The notes under the pieces are model-generated. The model saw only the letters and a list, made by a program, of their open reading frames with translations. It was not told where the DNA came from and did no database searches. Made by a program: the position numbers and the translations under genes. A stretch of DNA of 64,000 nucleotides from NCBI RefSeq assembly GCF_018499505.1, contig NZ_JAHDAC010000001.1:492756-556755 (forward strand), written 5' to 3'. Source of the DNA: Streptococcus parasanguinis (lineage in GTDB: Bacteria > Bacillota > Bacilli > Lactobacillales > Streptococcaceae). Numbering within the stretch: position 1 is the first letter of the stretch; each line of letters starts with the position of its first letter. Below, in pieces: positions 9,169-18,443 of the stretch.

Positions 9169-9761
9169 TGACGGAACAATTTTTTGATAAAGAATTAGCA
9201 GCACGCAAAATTGAAGCCATCCCAGGCTTGATGGAGTTTGATATTCCTGTGCGTGGGGACAACCGTGGTTGGTTTAAAGAAAACTTCCAAAAAGAAAAAA
9301 TGCTTCCTCTTGGCTTCCCTGAAAGCTTCTTTGCGGAAGGCAAGTTGCAAAACAATATTTCATTCTCTCGTAAGAATGTTTTGCGTGGCTTGCATGCAGA
9401 GCCTTGGGACAAGTACATCTCTGTAGCAGATGAAGGCAAGGTTCTTGGAACTTGGGTAGACCTTCGTGAAGGCGATAGCTTTGGGAACACCTACCAAACC
9501 GTGATCGATGCTTCAAAAGGCATCTTCGTCCCTCGTGGTGTAGCCAATGGGTTCCAAGTTTTGACAGACAAAGTTGCCTATACTTACTTAGTCAATGATT
9601 ACTGGGCATTGGAACTCAAACCAAAATATGCTTTTGTCAACTACGCAGACCCAAGCCTAGACATCCAATGGGAAAACTTGGCAGAAGCAGAAGTCTCAGA
9701 AGCTGACAAGAATCACCCATTGCTCAAAGACGTCAAACCCCTAAAAGCAGAAGATTTGTAA
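9168..9761 (+). CDS. rmlC: dTDP-4-dehydrorhamnose 3,5-epimerase family protein (RmlC)
   Basis: 197 residues with the cupin fold of RmlC. The order is DNRGWFKENF, NNISFSRKNVLRGLHAE (catalytic His in RGLH), GKVLGTWVDLREGDSFG and FVPRGVANGFQVLTDKVAYTYLVNDYW. It converts dTDP-4-dehydro-6-deoxyglucose to the L-lyxo form. The order A-C-B is common in streptococci. Its stop is followed by a 200-base spacer with strong folding potential before rmlB. Confidence 0.93.
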   Translation: MTEQFFDKELAARKIEAIPGLMEFDIPVRGDNRGWFKENFQKEKMLPLGFPESFFAEGKLQNNISFSRKNVLRGLHAEPWDKYISVADEGKVLGTWVDLREGDSFGNTYQTVIDASKGIFVPRGVANGFQVLTDKVAYTYLVNDYWALELKPKYAFVNYADPSLDIQWENLAEAEVSEADKNHPLLKDVKPLKAEDL

Positions 9762-9814
9762 AAATGAACTTTGCGTAGCAATATCGCGACTGCAAGGAGC
9801 GTTATAAGATTGTT

Positions 9815-11008
<1,194 letters not shown>

Positions 11009-11013
11009 TAATG

Positions 11014-11049
11014 AAGAAAGTCCAAGTGGAAAATTGCTTGGATTTTTTC
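11014..11049 (+). terminator. Terminator after rmlB
   Basis: TCCAAG (11021-11026) pairs with CTTGGA (11037-11042) and is followed by TTTTTTC. Confidence 0.8.
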
Positions 11050-11088
11050 TTTTATTTTCTGAAAAATCACTAATTAAGAATGAATTTA

Positions 11089-11097
11089 TGGTATAAT
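11089..11097 (+). promoter_or_regulatory. Extended -10 promoter
   Basis: TGGTATAAT has TATAAT at 11092-11097, 38 bases before the next ATG; AAGGGGGAT is the ribosome binding site. Confidence 0.65.
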
Positions 11098-11135
11098 ATG
11101 ATTAGTTTTTATGATGAATCAATAAGGGGGATATA

Positions 11136-12248
11136 ATGAATCAAAATGATTGGGTTGAATACTTTGAAGCGATCAATGGTCGTAAGCCAAGTATGCAAGA
11201 ATTTCAAGAAGCGCGTGAAAAAGGGGAGTTCGTCGTAGAGCGAAAAGAAGCGCCGACTCCAACGACTGAGACACCAGCTCTAGCAACTGAAGCGCAGGCT
11301 CCTGCTCAAGAAGCATCTGTTGCACCCAGCGCACCTCTTTCACAAGAGCAGCCAGCTTTTGTCCAACCACAACCATCTGCGAAAACCTTGCAACCTGTTC
11401 CAAGACCGAAAAAATTTACATTTTCTTTCAATAAACAAACAAAGATTGGGGTCGCAGTTGCAGGACTTGTCGCAGTGATTGCTCTTGCTTGGTTCTTTTT
11501 CTTTTCAGGTGGACCAAGTCTGGATGGGGTTTGGTTGAGAAATACGGATTCAAGTCCGGTCACTTATGAACTAAGTGGAAAGAAACAAAAAGTCAATGGT
11601 GGCGAGACCATCAAAAAGGTTCTCAAGGGCAATGAAGCGAAAAAAGAATTTAATACAGCACTTTCTTTGTTAAATGCAACAGACCTGCATTCACTTGCGG
11701 ATGTCGATAAGAAATTTAACCTGAAGACAACAGAAATAGTTGTTATTAAGTCTGGTGGAAACACACGCTATAACTTGCTCCAAAAAGACGGAAGCAATAT
11801 TATTTTAAGAAATGATTTATTCGACTTGAAAACTTATAAGTCATACAAAGGAAACTTTGAAGAAAATTTGGTCTATCACAAGGTTGAAACACCAAAGGCC
11901 ATGGTTGGAAAATGGAAGAATGTGACAGAAGGAGATAATACAACTGTTCAGATTTCAGATCATGGAATTATTAGTGATAAGTATTACGATAGCAAGGCGT
12001 ACGCATTCTATTCTCTAGCTGATTCAGAAAAGTATGATGGAGACACGACTTCTAAAGAAGAGATTGAACACACATTTGAAGTAATTCAAGAAGCGGTGAA
12101 ATCAGAAGGCTATCAAGTGAAGAGCGCTAAGGAAGTCTATATACAAGCTAATTCAAATTATTGTTTCGTACCTGTCAACGGTGGAAAAAATATACTCGTC
12201 TTACGTGGTGGTAATGAATTTGCCGCAAAATTAGAAAAAGTGAAATAA
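11136..12248 (+). CDS. Single-span membrane protein with extracellular domain, unknown function
   Basis: 370 residues. The N-terminal 35 residues (NDWVEYFEAINGRKPSMQEF, then an acidic/basic helix) form a short cytoplasmic module that recurs at the start of several streptococcal membrane proteins. A Pro/Ala/Gln-rich linker (about 38-90) follows, then one membrane segment (about 104-126, VAVAGLVAVIALAWFFFF) and an extracellular region of about 240 residues. That region holds repeated beta-like segments (GVWLRN, GKWKNVTEGDNTTVQISDHG) resembling lipocalin/DUF-type calyx strands. No catalytic motif is visible. It has its own promoter and terminator, so it acts as a single-gene unit. Confidence 0.7.
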   Translation: MNQNDWVEYFEAINGRKPSMQEFQEAREKGEFVVERKEAPTPTTETPALATEAQAPAQEASVAPSAPLSQEQPAFVQPQPSAKTLQPVPRPKKFTFSFNKQTKIGVAVAGLVAVIALAWFFFFSGGPSLDGVWLRNTDSSPVTYELSGKKQKVNGGETIKKVLKGNEAKKEFNTALSLLNATDLHSLADVDKKFNLKTTEIVVIKSGGNTRYNLLQKDGSNIILRNDLFDLKTYKSYKGNFEENLVYHKVETPKAMVGKWKNVTEGDNTTVQISDHGIISDKYYDSKAYAFYSLADSEKYDGDTTSKEEIEHTFEVIQEAVKSEGYQVKSAKEVYIQANSNYCFVPVNGGKNILVLRGGNEFAAKLEKVK

Positions 12249-12272
12249 TGAAAGGACCGCAAGGTCCTTTTT
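12249..12272 (+). terminator. Terminator
   Basis: AAAGGACC (12251-12258), loop GCAA, GGTCCTTT (12263-12270), then T. Confidence 0.88.
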
Positions 12273-12319
12273 GTTTCCAAATTTCTGACTGAAAAACTAT
12301 TCATGTCTAGGCAAAAATA

Positions 12320-12328
12320 TGGTAAAAT
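12320..12328 (+). promoter_or_regulatory. Extended -10 promoter of udk
   Basis: TGGTAAAAT has TAAAAT at 12323-12328, about 60 bases before the udk ATG. Confidence 0.55.
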
Positions 12329-12389
12329 GGATAAGATGTGTCTGAGATGTCTATTTCTTCTCAGACGACTACAGGTAATGGAGTAGAAA

Positions 12390-13028
12390 ATGCAAAATAG
12401 ACCTATTATTATTGGTGTTACTGGTGGCTCTGGTGGTGGAAAGACCAGTGTGTCTCGTGCCATTTTGGCTAATTTTCCGAATGAAAAGATTGCCATGATT
12501 GAGCATGATTCCTATTACAAGGACCAAAGTCATTTGACTTTTGAGGAGCGGATCAAGACTAACTATGACCATCCTTTTGCCTTTGATACGGACTTGATGA
12601 TTGCGCAGATCAATGAACTCTTGGAGGGTCGTCCGGTAGATATTCCAACTTATGACTATGCTGAACATACGCGTAGCAGCAAGACCTATCGTCAGGAACC
12701 TCAGGATGTCTTCATCGTGGAAGGGATCTTAGTCCTTGAAGACAAGCGCCTTCGGGACTTGATGGACATCAAGATTTTCGTTGATACGGATGATGATGTA
12801 CGGATCATTCGCCGAATCAAGCGCGATATGGAAGAACGCGGGCGGAGTCTGGACAGCGTCATTGAGCAATACCTTGGTGTAGTAAAACCGATGTACCACC
12901 AGTTCATCGAGCCAACCAAGCGTTATGCGGACGTGATCATTCCTGAGGGCGTGACCAATACGGTTGCGATTGATTTGATCACAACCAAGATTGAGAAAAT
13001 CCTCAACGAGGCGCGTGAAGGAAAATAG
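12390..13028 (+). CDS. udk: Uridine kinase
   Basis: 212 residues, standard length. It phosphorylates uridine and cytidine in pyrimidine salvage. The Walker A motif is [29 protein letters not shown] and NYDHPFAFD match the nucleoside-binding region; YDYAEHTRS and the lid [16 protein letters not shown] follow. ATG 12390 has GGAG upstream. An R1-type repeat starts directly after its stop. Confidence 0.95.
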   Translation: MQNRPIIIGVTGGSGGGKTSVSRAILANFPNEKIAMIEHDSYYKDQSHLTFEERIKTNYDHPFAFDTDLMIAQINELLEGRPVDIPTYDYAEHTRSSKTYRQEPQDVFIVEGILVLEDKRLRDLMDIKIFVDTDDDVRIIRRIKRDMEERGRSLDSVIEQYLGVVKPMYHQFIEPTKRYADVIIPEGVTNTVAIDLITTKIEKILNEAREGK

Positions 13029-13202
13029 AAAGTTGGAGTGAGGGTAATCGATCTCCAATTCTTAGCTATTAGTTGCAATAATTGAATATCGCAGTAGTTG
13101 ATTGGACTCTTCATTCGCTTAAAAAAATCGTAAGAGATTTCGATCAGCTTTGCGGGGGTGGTACGAGAAATGTTTCCAAACGTTTTGTACCGCTCCCTCT
13201 TT
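13028..13202 (+). repeat. R1 repeat, diverged copy F
   Basis: The three-hairpin order of R1 is kept. Hairpin 1 is TTGGAG/CTCCAA, just after udk. The central hairpin begins CGCAGTAGTTGATTGG (from 13090) and returns with CGATCAGCTTTGCGG. Hairpin 3 runs from GGTGGTAC to GTACCGCTCCC, ending about 13200. Sequence identity to copies B-E is modest but the landmarks (CGCAGTnGTTGA, TnTGCGG, GGTGG) are in the same order. It separates udk from the YoaK-type gene, whose ribosome binding site follows it directly. Confidence 0.6.
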
Positions 13203-13220
13203 TTCATAGGGAGAGTGGAA

Positions 13221-13901
13221 ATGAAAAGGGAGTTTCATTCGCGGACCAAGGCGTTCGCTTGTTTATTGACCATGTGTGCTGGTTTTTCAGATGCTTATAC
13301 CTTTATCTGTCGGGGTGGGACCTTGGCGGCAGGCCAGACAGGGAATGTGGTCTTTCTATCGGTCGGTTTGATTGGCCAGCAGATCTCAGATGTAGAAGTA
13401 AAGTTAGCGACCATGCTGGCCTTTATGCTGGGAATCTTTTTGATGACGGTTTTGCGTCGCTTGATTGACAACTCAGTTTGGCGCCTCAGTACCTTGGTAC
13501 CCTTTATCCTCACAACCTTGGTAACGGGTTTTTTACCAGCATCGGTAAAAAATGTCTTCATCGTGCCTTTTTTTGGCCTGAGTTTGGGAATCGTAGCGAC
13601 CTCTTTTGGAGAAGTGGATGGCTACGCCTATAATCATTCCTTCATGACGGGAAATCTCAAGAAAACCATGGTAGCTTATGGTAATTTTGTTAGAGAAAAG
13701 GAAAAGAAATTCCTTTGGGAAGCCATCTTTATGACCTGCTTGATCGGGAGCTTTGTCTTTGGGGCCATTTTTTCGACCTATTTGATCCAGTTTTATGGAT
13801 TAGAGACCATCTGGCTGGTCTCCATCATCTTGACTATCTTTTTAATCTATCGTGCCATTCAATATTTTGAAGTCTTTCACTTCAATCGGCGACATGAATA
13901 G
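13221..13901 (+). CDS. YoaK/DUF1275 family membrane protein
   Basis: 226 residues from ATG 13221 (AGGGAG at 13208-13213). A longer frame from 13158 would start inside an R1 repeat and is rejected. About six hydrophobic segments are visible. The family signature near the N-terminus is present: LTMCAGFSDAYTFICRGGTLAAGQTGNVVFL, paraphrasing the AGxxDA and TGN motifs of YoaK proteins; a later FMTGNLKK repeats the TGN motif. The family is widespread and its function is unknown. Confidence 0.82.
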   Translation: MKREFHSRTKAFACLLTMCAGFSDAYTFICRGGTLAAGQTGNVVFLSVGLIGQQISDVEVKLATMLAFMLGIFLMTVLRRLIDNSVWRLSTLVPFILTTLVTGFLPASVKNVFIVPFFGLSLGIVATSFGEVDGYAYNHSFMTGNLKKTMVAYGNFVREKEKKFLWEAIFMTCLIGSFVFGAIFSTYLIQFYGLETIWLVSIILTIFLIYRAIQYFEVFHFNRRHE

Positions 13902-13917
13902 ACAAATGTATCATAAA

Positions 13918-14220
13918 AAACTTTCCTTAGGTGAGTGCGGACGTCAGCGAACTTCTTCGAAGAAGTTCCATGACTAAATTAAGATACAGAGGGTGTCTGC
14001 GGATAAAGTCAAAATAGGAAGTTTGACGCAGAATCTTACGATTCTAGGAGAACTTATCTTTTTGACACAATCCGCAGCCCGAGTTCAATTTGTATTGAGC
14101 CCCTTCGCTCTTTAATTTCTTGGCTCAGGCTAAAACAGTTTCCCAAACTGTTTTACTCTCAATAATTCCGTGTGCCTGAAGCAGTTAAGCTTCAGGCACT
14201 TTTCTCACATCGGAAAGTTT
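13918..14220. repeat. R2 repeat, long copy H (303 bp)
   Basis: It begins AAACTTTCC and ends GGAAAGTTT, perfect 9-bp terminal inverted repeats, with GTGAG and CTCAC just inside. The first 26 bases match copy I (56935) at all but two positions. Near the right end GTGCCTGAAGC (14172-14182) pairs perfectly with GCTTCAGGCAC (14189-14199), immediately followed by the conserved TTTTCTCAC. The middle is about 140 bases longer than in copy I and holds a nested inverted repeat. It carries no gene. Confidence 0.7.
13997..14077. repeat. Nested inverted repeat inside R2 copy H
   Basis: CTGCGGAT (13997-14004) and ATCCGCAG (14070-14077) are perfect complements, with GTCAAAA and TTTTTGAC just inside. The 81-bp segment is absent from the short R2 copy at 56935 and looks like an insertion within the longer element. 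Confidence 0.55.
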
Positions 14221-14317
14221 AGTAATTCTTGATCAATTTAAATTAATGAGACCTCGTTTTTATCTCTTTGCAGAATCTCTTAACTTATTTTACTAAAAAT
14301 TAGTTTATCTATATTCC

Positions 14318-14494
14318 AGAGGCTGGGACAAAAGTCCTAGCCTCTCAATTGTTTTTGGATTGTCAAGCAAGACGCAGTGGTTGAGTGGGCTCTACTACGC
14401 TGATTTCATCAGCTTTTACAGCCCTACTCAACTGTGCGGAGGTGGGACGACGAAATCGAATTCTAACGAATTACCGATTTCTGTCCCACTCTCT
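14318..14494 (+). repeat. R1 repeat, copy B
   Basis: A full 177-bp copy. Hairpin 1 is AGAGGCTGGGAC (14318-14329) with GTCCTAGCCTCT (14334-14345). In the central hairpin GTTGAGT (14380-14386) pairs with ACTCAAC (14426-14432), GGGC with GCCC, and at the tip GCTGAT (14399-14404) with ATCAGC (14408-14413). Hairpin 3 runs from GTGGGAC to GTCCCAC (14483-14489). Hairpin 1 plus the following T-rich stretch resembles a terminator. Almost identical copies lie at 30019, 45020 and 47427. Confidence 0.85.
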
Positions 14495-14534
14495 TTTCTT
14501 TCGCTGTTTGAAGCTTAATTTTTGGGCAAAGATT

Positions 14535-14543
14535 TGGTATAAT
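14535..14543 (+). promoter_or_regulatory. Extended -10 promoter of the fRMsr gene (possible leaderless start)
   Basis: TGGTATAAT has TATAAT at 14538-14543. The start point expected 6-8 bases later falls on or next to the ATG at 14551. Confidence 0.6.
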
Positions 14544-14550
14544 GGAAGGT

Positions 14551-15048
14551 ATGAAACATTCGGAAAAAGAATCACAATACCAGCTCTTGCTGGCTCAGTT
14601 AGACGCTCTTTTAACAGGAGAAACCAATGCCTTGGCTAATCTGTCCAATGCCAGTGCTCTTTTAAATCAAGCCCTGCCTCGTTCAGTCTTTGCAGGTTTT
14701 TATTTGTATGACCAAACGGAATTGATCTTGGGACCTTTTCAGGGAGGTGTTTCTTGTGTCCATATCGCTCTTGGAAAGGGTGTCTGTGGAGAAGCAGCTC
14801 AAAAGCAGGAAACCATCATTGTCGATGATGTGCGCCAGCATGCCAACTATATTTCCTGTGATAGTCGAGCCATGAGTGAGATTGTGGTGCCTATGGTTAA
14901 GGACGGTCAGCTCCTTGGGGTTTTAGATCTGGACTCAGAGTGTGTCTCTGACTATGATCAGCTGGATCAAGAGTATTTGGAAAAGTTTGTCGCTCTCTTG
15001 ATCGAAAAGACAAACTGGGACTTTAAGATGTTTGGGGTTAAGAACTAA
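14551..15048 (+). CDS. msrC: Free methionine-(R)-sulfoxide reductase, GAF-domain type (fRMsr)
   Basis: 165 residues from ATG 14551; the ATG at 14542 lies inside the promoter -10 element and is rejected. It is a single GAF domain with the three cysteines of fRMsr enzymes in context: [17 protein letters not shown] and [15 protein letters not shown]. It reduces free methionine-R-sulfoxide with thioredoxin-type recycling. It overlaps dnaX by one base (TAATG), a gene order common in streptococci. With a -10 element only 7 bases before the start codon, the mRNA may have almost no leader. Confidence 0.87.
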   Translation: MKHSEKESQYQLLLAQLDALLTGETNALANLSNASALLNQALPRSVFAGFYLYDQTELILGPFQGGVSCVHIALGKGVCGEAAQKQETIIVDDVRQHANYISCDSRAMSEIVVPMVKDGQLLGVLDLDSECVSDYDQLDQEYLEKFVALLIEKTNWDFKMFGVKN

Positions 15049-16724
15049 TGTATCAAGCTTTATATCGGAAATACCGGAGCCAGACCTTTGGCCAATTGGT
15101 CGGCCAGCAAGTGGTGGCACGGACATTGAGACAGGCAGTGGAGCAGGAGAAGATCAGCCATGCCTATCTCTTTTCGGGTCCTCGTGGAACTGGGAAAACC
15201 AGTGTGGCCAAGATCTTTGCTAAGGCTATGAACTGTCCTAATCAAGCCAATGGGGAGCCTTGTAACGACTGCTATATCTGTGAATCCATTACCAATGGGA
15301 GCCTGGAAGATGTCATCGAGATCGATGCGGCCTCCAACAATGGGGTCGATGAGATTCGAGATATTCGCGACAAGTCCACTTATGCTCCGAGTCTAGCCAA
15401 GCACAAGGTCTATATTATCGATGAGGTCCACATGCTCTCGACAGGGGCCTTTAATGCCTTGTTGAAGACGTTGGAAGAGCCAACGGAAAACGTGGTCTTT
15501 ATCCTTGCAACAACAGAGTTACACAAGATTCCAGCTACTATTCTGTCACGGGTGCAACGCTTTGAATTCAAGTCCATCAAACTACCGGATATCGTTCACC
15601 ATTTGGAAAGCATCCTAGCTACAGAAGGCATTGCCTATGAAGCAGATGCTGTGCAGATCATCGCTCGACGCGCTGAAGGTGGGATGCGGGATGCCTTGTC
15701 CATTTTGGACCAAGCCCTGAGTCTGACTGCGGGTAGTGAGTTGACGACAGCAATCGCTGAAGAGATTACTGGCTCCATCAGTCTAGCTGCGCTCGATCAG
15801 TACGTGGCTGCCATCCTGGCTCATGATGCAACAGCAGCACTGGATCAGCTGGCGATTATCTTTGATAATGGGAAGAATATGGCCCGTTTCGTCACGGACT
15901 TACTTCAATACCTGAGAGATCTCTTGATTGTCCAGACAGGCGGAGAAAACACTCACGCTAGTGACTTGTTTGCTGCTAATCTGGATGCCGATCAAGCCCG
16001 TCTTTTTGCCCTGATTGACCAGGCGACGACCAGTCTAGCGGACATTAAAAATAGTCTGCAACCGCGCATCTACACTGAAATGATGACCATTAAATTGGCT
16101 GAAAGTACGGGCCAAGTTTCTAACTCAGCTACTCTGGAGGTTCCTTCTAATGTGCTAGCTCAGCTGGAAGACTTGAAAAAGGAAGTCGCTCAACTCAAGC
16201 AACAGTTAGCGCAATCAGGTAGCAGTCTTCCGGCTTCAAAACCGGCAGTAACGCGTCCAACCAAGTCTAGCAAGGGCTACCGTGCAGATCGAAACAAGGT
16301 CAACGCCATTTTACAAGAGGCGGTTGAAAACCCAGAGTTGGCACGGACCAACTTGATCCGTCTTCAGAACGCTTGGGGGGAAATCATCGAGAGCTTGGCA
16401 GGTGCGGATAAGGCCCTCTTAATCGGATCCCAGCCGGTCGCTGCCAACGAAAATCACGCTATTTTAGCCTTTGAGTCTGCCTTTAATGCAGAACAGACCA
16501 TGAAGCGGGACAACCTCAATACCATGTTTGGAAATATCCTCAGCAATGCTGCTGGCTTCTCTCCAGAGATTTTAGCGGTTTCGATGGAAGAATGGACCCA
16601 AATACGGGCAGAGTTTTCGGCTAAGGCGCGTGGGCAAAAAGCAGAAGTGGTAGAAGAAGAGGAAAGCCTCATCCCTGAGGAATTTCACTTTTTATCCGAT
16701 AAAATCACCCTGCAAGACGATTAA
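15048..16724 (+). CDS. dnaX: DNA polymerase III subunit gamma/tau
   Basis: 558 residues. The AAA+ clamp-loader core has Walker A GPRGTGKTSVAK, a zinc module with four cysteines (CPNQANGEPCNDCYIC), Walker B YIIDEVHML and the SRC-like sensor TILSRVQRFEF. A linker rich in Lys, Ser and Pro (about 385-425) leads to a C-terminal tau-type domain (about 430-558) that should bind polymerase. I see no obvious A-run slippery site for making a separate gamma form. It is coupled to fRMsr by a one-base overlap. Confidence 0.95.
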   Translation: MYQALYRKYRSQTFGQLVGQQVVARTLRQAVEQEKISHAYLFSGPRGTGKTSVAKIFAKAMNCPNQANGEPCNDCYICESITNGSLEDVIEIDAASNNGVDEIRDIRDKSTYAPSLAKHKVYIIDEVHMLSTGAFNALLKTLEEPTENVVFILATTELHKIPATILSRVQRFEFKSIKLPDIVHHLESILATEGIAYEADAVQIIARRAEGGMRDALSILDQALSLTAGSELTTAIAEEITGSISLAALDQYVAAILAHDATAALDQLAIIFDNGKNMARFVTDLLQYLRDLLIVQTGGENTHASDLFAANLDADQARLFALIDQATTSLADIKNSLQPRIYTEMMTIKLAESTGQVSNSATLEVPSNVLAQLEDLKKEVAQLKQQLAQSGSSLPASKPAVTRPTKSSKGYRADRNKVNAILQEAVENPELARTNLIRLQNAWGEIIESLAGADKALLIGSQPVAANENHAILAFESAFNAEQTMKRDNLNTMFGNILSNAAGFSPEILAVSMEEWTQIRAEFSAKARGQKAEVVEEEESLIPEEFHFLSDKITLQDD

Positions 16725-16747
16725 TACATGAATTTTTTACTGAATCA

Positions 16748-16756
16748 TGGTAAAAT
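16748..16756 (+). promoter_or_regulatory. Extended -10 promoter at a possible leaderless gene
   Basis: TGGTAAAAT has TAAAAT at 16751-16756. The ATG at 16763 is where the start point should be. Confidence 0.55.
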
Positions 16757-16762
16757 AATTTT

Positions 16763-16960
16763 ATGAATAGAAAACAATTTGCAGTGATAGCAGTCTTTAC
16801 TGCTATGGAGACATACTTTTTCAATGAAGCGACCATGGCGGGTCAAATGCTCTTTGCATGTTTTTGGGCCCTCTTGATCTTACGCAATCTCCAGACAGCC
16901 TATATGGTGGAGAAAATTGCTAGTGCCATTGAAAAAGAAATCAGAAAGAAAAGAAAATAA
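16763..16960 (+). CDS. Small membrane protein, DUF3272 type
   Basis: 65 residues. One or two hydrophobic stretches (about 5-20 and 24-45: VIAVFTAMETYFF, AGQMLFACFWALLILRNL) precede a lysine-rich tail ending RKKRK. It matches my memory of the short DUF3272 proteins found downstream of dnaX in streptococci. The function is unknown. No Shine-Dalgarno sequence is seen; the -10 box ends 6 bases before the ATG, so leaderless translation is possible. Confidence 0.75.
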   Translation: MNRKQFAVIAVFTAMETYFFNEATMAGQMLFACFWALLILRNLQTAYMVEKIASAIEKEIRKKRK

Positions 16961-16961
16961 A

Positions 16962-16997
16962 ACCTTTGAAAAGGAATCCTTTTTCAAAGGTTTTTTT
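16962..16997 (+). terminator. Terminator
   Basis: AACCTTTGAAAA pairs with TTTTTCAAAGGTT around GGAATCC, followed by a T-run. Confidence 0.9.
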
Positions 16998-17093
16998 CTA
17001 TGGCTATAGATAAAGTGACTCTAAACGACTGCTCAGTTTCCCTAGATTTTTAGGAAACTTTTTCTATTTCATAAACATTTCACATTTCTTTTC

Positions 17094-17099
17094 TATAAT
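17094..17099 (+). promoter_or_regulatory. vex operon promoter (-10) and hairpin leader
   Basis: TATAAT lies at 17094-17099. In the leader GTCCAC (17122-17127) pairs with GTGGAC (17139-17144). A 12-codon frame (MMKASTLYYRGP, 17111-17149) spans this hairpin, but its ATG has no ribosome binding site, so it is not called as a gene. Confidence 0.5.
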
Positions 17100-17165
17100 A
17101 ACTATAACAAATGATGAAAGCGTCCACATTGTATTATCGTGGACCTTGAAATGGAGGGTGAGATC

Positions 17166-18428
17166 ATGCTCTTACAACAGGCAATCGCCTATATTTCTCG
17201 AAAAAGAACGAGGAATCTGGTTCTCTTTCTGATTCTCCTCTTGATCCTTTCTTGCTTGTATTTCTGTTTTTCACTGATGCAAGTGGGAGGAAGGTTAGAG
17301 GACCACATCAAGCAGTCGGCTGGGACCAGCTTTGCTCTGACCAGTAAACAGGGGAATGCTCCCTTTGCTCTGAAGGAAGCTGAAAAGGTGCAGCAGCTAG
17401 CTGGGGTAGGAACCATGGTTCCCCAATATGAAAGTCCCGTTCGTATTCTTGGTAAAGAAGCGGTGACGGGACAGCAGTCGGTAGAACGGGATGATCTGGG
17501 TCAGGAAGCCAAGCAAGCGCTAGGCGCTGTCTTTACCCAGAAGACAGACCAGCACCTAGATTTCCGCAGTGGCAGTTTCCAACTGGTGCAAGGCAAGCAC
17601 TTATCCGACAAGGCTCGTGGGCAGATCTTGATCCACCAAGAGTTGGCCAAGAAGAACAAGCTAAAGGTCGGAGATTCCTTGACCTTATCCAGCTTTCAGA
17701 TGGGAGAGACTCCTGCCAAAGAGCAGACCTTTAAAATCGTTGGGATCTTTTCAGGTAAGAAACAGGAAAAATTCACAGGAATGACCTCTGATTTGAGTGA
17801 AAACCAAGTCTACCTCCCTTATGAGGATGCGACTAAGCTCCTAGGTCTCAGTCAGCAAGAAGTGACCCAGGTCACCTTTGGCGTCAAAGATCCTGAGAAA
17901 ATCGATGCCCTCTTGAAGCAAGTTAAAAGCTTGGATCTGGATTGGCAATCGCTACGCGTGGTCGAAGATCGCAAGGCCTTTGACCAGATGAAGGAATCCT
18001 CTCAGACCCTGGAAGGCCTGGTACGGATCATGATGATCGTCCTCCTGGTGACAGGAGCCGGTGCCCTATCGCTCTTACTCAGTCTCTGGACACGGGAGCG
18101 GATACACGAAATTGGCGTCCTCTTATCCATTGGGAAGAGCAAGGGCCGGATCTTTAGACAGTTCCTCTTGGAAGTGGTGCTGGTATCCTTACTAGCAGTG
18201 ATCCCAGCCTTTCTCATCGGGCGGATAGTCAGCCATCGTTTCTTAGAGCAGTTTGTCGGACAGACCGGTCAACAGCAGACCCTAGAATTACTCAACCAAA
18301 TCCCTCAAGGCCTTTCCTTAGGAATCGCCTATGCTAGCCTCTTGTGCTTGATCCTTCTGTCGCTCGGTGTAACTACCAGCATGATTTGGCGCAAGAGTCC
18401 AAAAGAAATATTAACAAAAATGAGTTAA
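17166..18428 (+). CDS. vex1: Vex1-like ABC transporter permease (MacB/FtsX type)
   Basis: 420 residues from ATG 17166, with GGAGGG at 17153-17158; the TTG at 17139 is upstream of that site and rejected. One membrane segment (about 18-38) is followed by a MacB-type extracytoplasmic domain (about 40-275) and three C-terminal membrane segments typical of FtsX/MacB permeases. Gene order (permease, ATPase, permease, response regulator, kinase) matches the pneumococcal vex123-vncRS locus. The substrate is unknown. It is first in the operon, with its own promoter. Confidence 0.85.
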   Translation: MLLQQAIAYISRKRTRNLVLFLILLLILSCLYFCFSLMQVGGRLEDHIKQSAGTSFALTSKQGNAPFALKEAEKVQQLAGVGTMVPQYESPVRILGKEAVTGQQSVERDDLGQEAKQALGAVFTQKTDQHLDFRSGSFQLVQGKHLSDKARGQILIHQELAKKNKLKVGDSLTLSSFQMGETPAKEQTFKIVGIFSGKKQEKFTGMTSDLSENQVYLPYEDATKLLGLSQQEVTQVTFGVKDPEKIDALLKQVKSLDLDWQSLRVVEDRKAFDQMKESSQTLEGLVRIMMIVLLVTGAGALSLLLSLWTRERIHEIGVLLSIGKSKGRIFRQFLLEVVLVSLLAVIPAFLIGRIVSHRFLEQFVGQTGQQQTLELLNQIPQGLSLGIAYASLLCLILLSLGVTTSMIWRKSPKEILTKMS

Positions 18429-18443
18429 GGAGAAATGACACCT

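Noticed and set aside
13082..13468. 128-residue plus-strand frame over the YoaK-type gene start
   Set aside because: It begins in an R1 repeat and overlaps a well-supported membrane protein in another frame.
14385..14639. 84-residue frame, with a near-identical frame at 44942-45130 on the other strand
   Set aside because: Both start inside R1 repeats (MGSTTLISSAFTALLNC) and exist only because the repeats are identical; no ribosome binding site, and one runs out of frame into fRMsr.
16041..16290. Programmed frameshift in dnaX to give a separate gamma subunit
   Set aside because: No A-rich slippery heptamer with a following stem was seen near the domain boundary.
17111..17149. 12-codon frame MMKASTLYYRGP as a peptide signal gene for vex/vnc
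   Set aside because: No ribosome binding site and folded in a hairpin; kept only as an observation.
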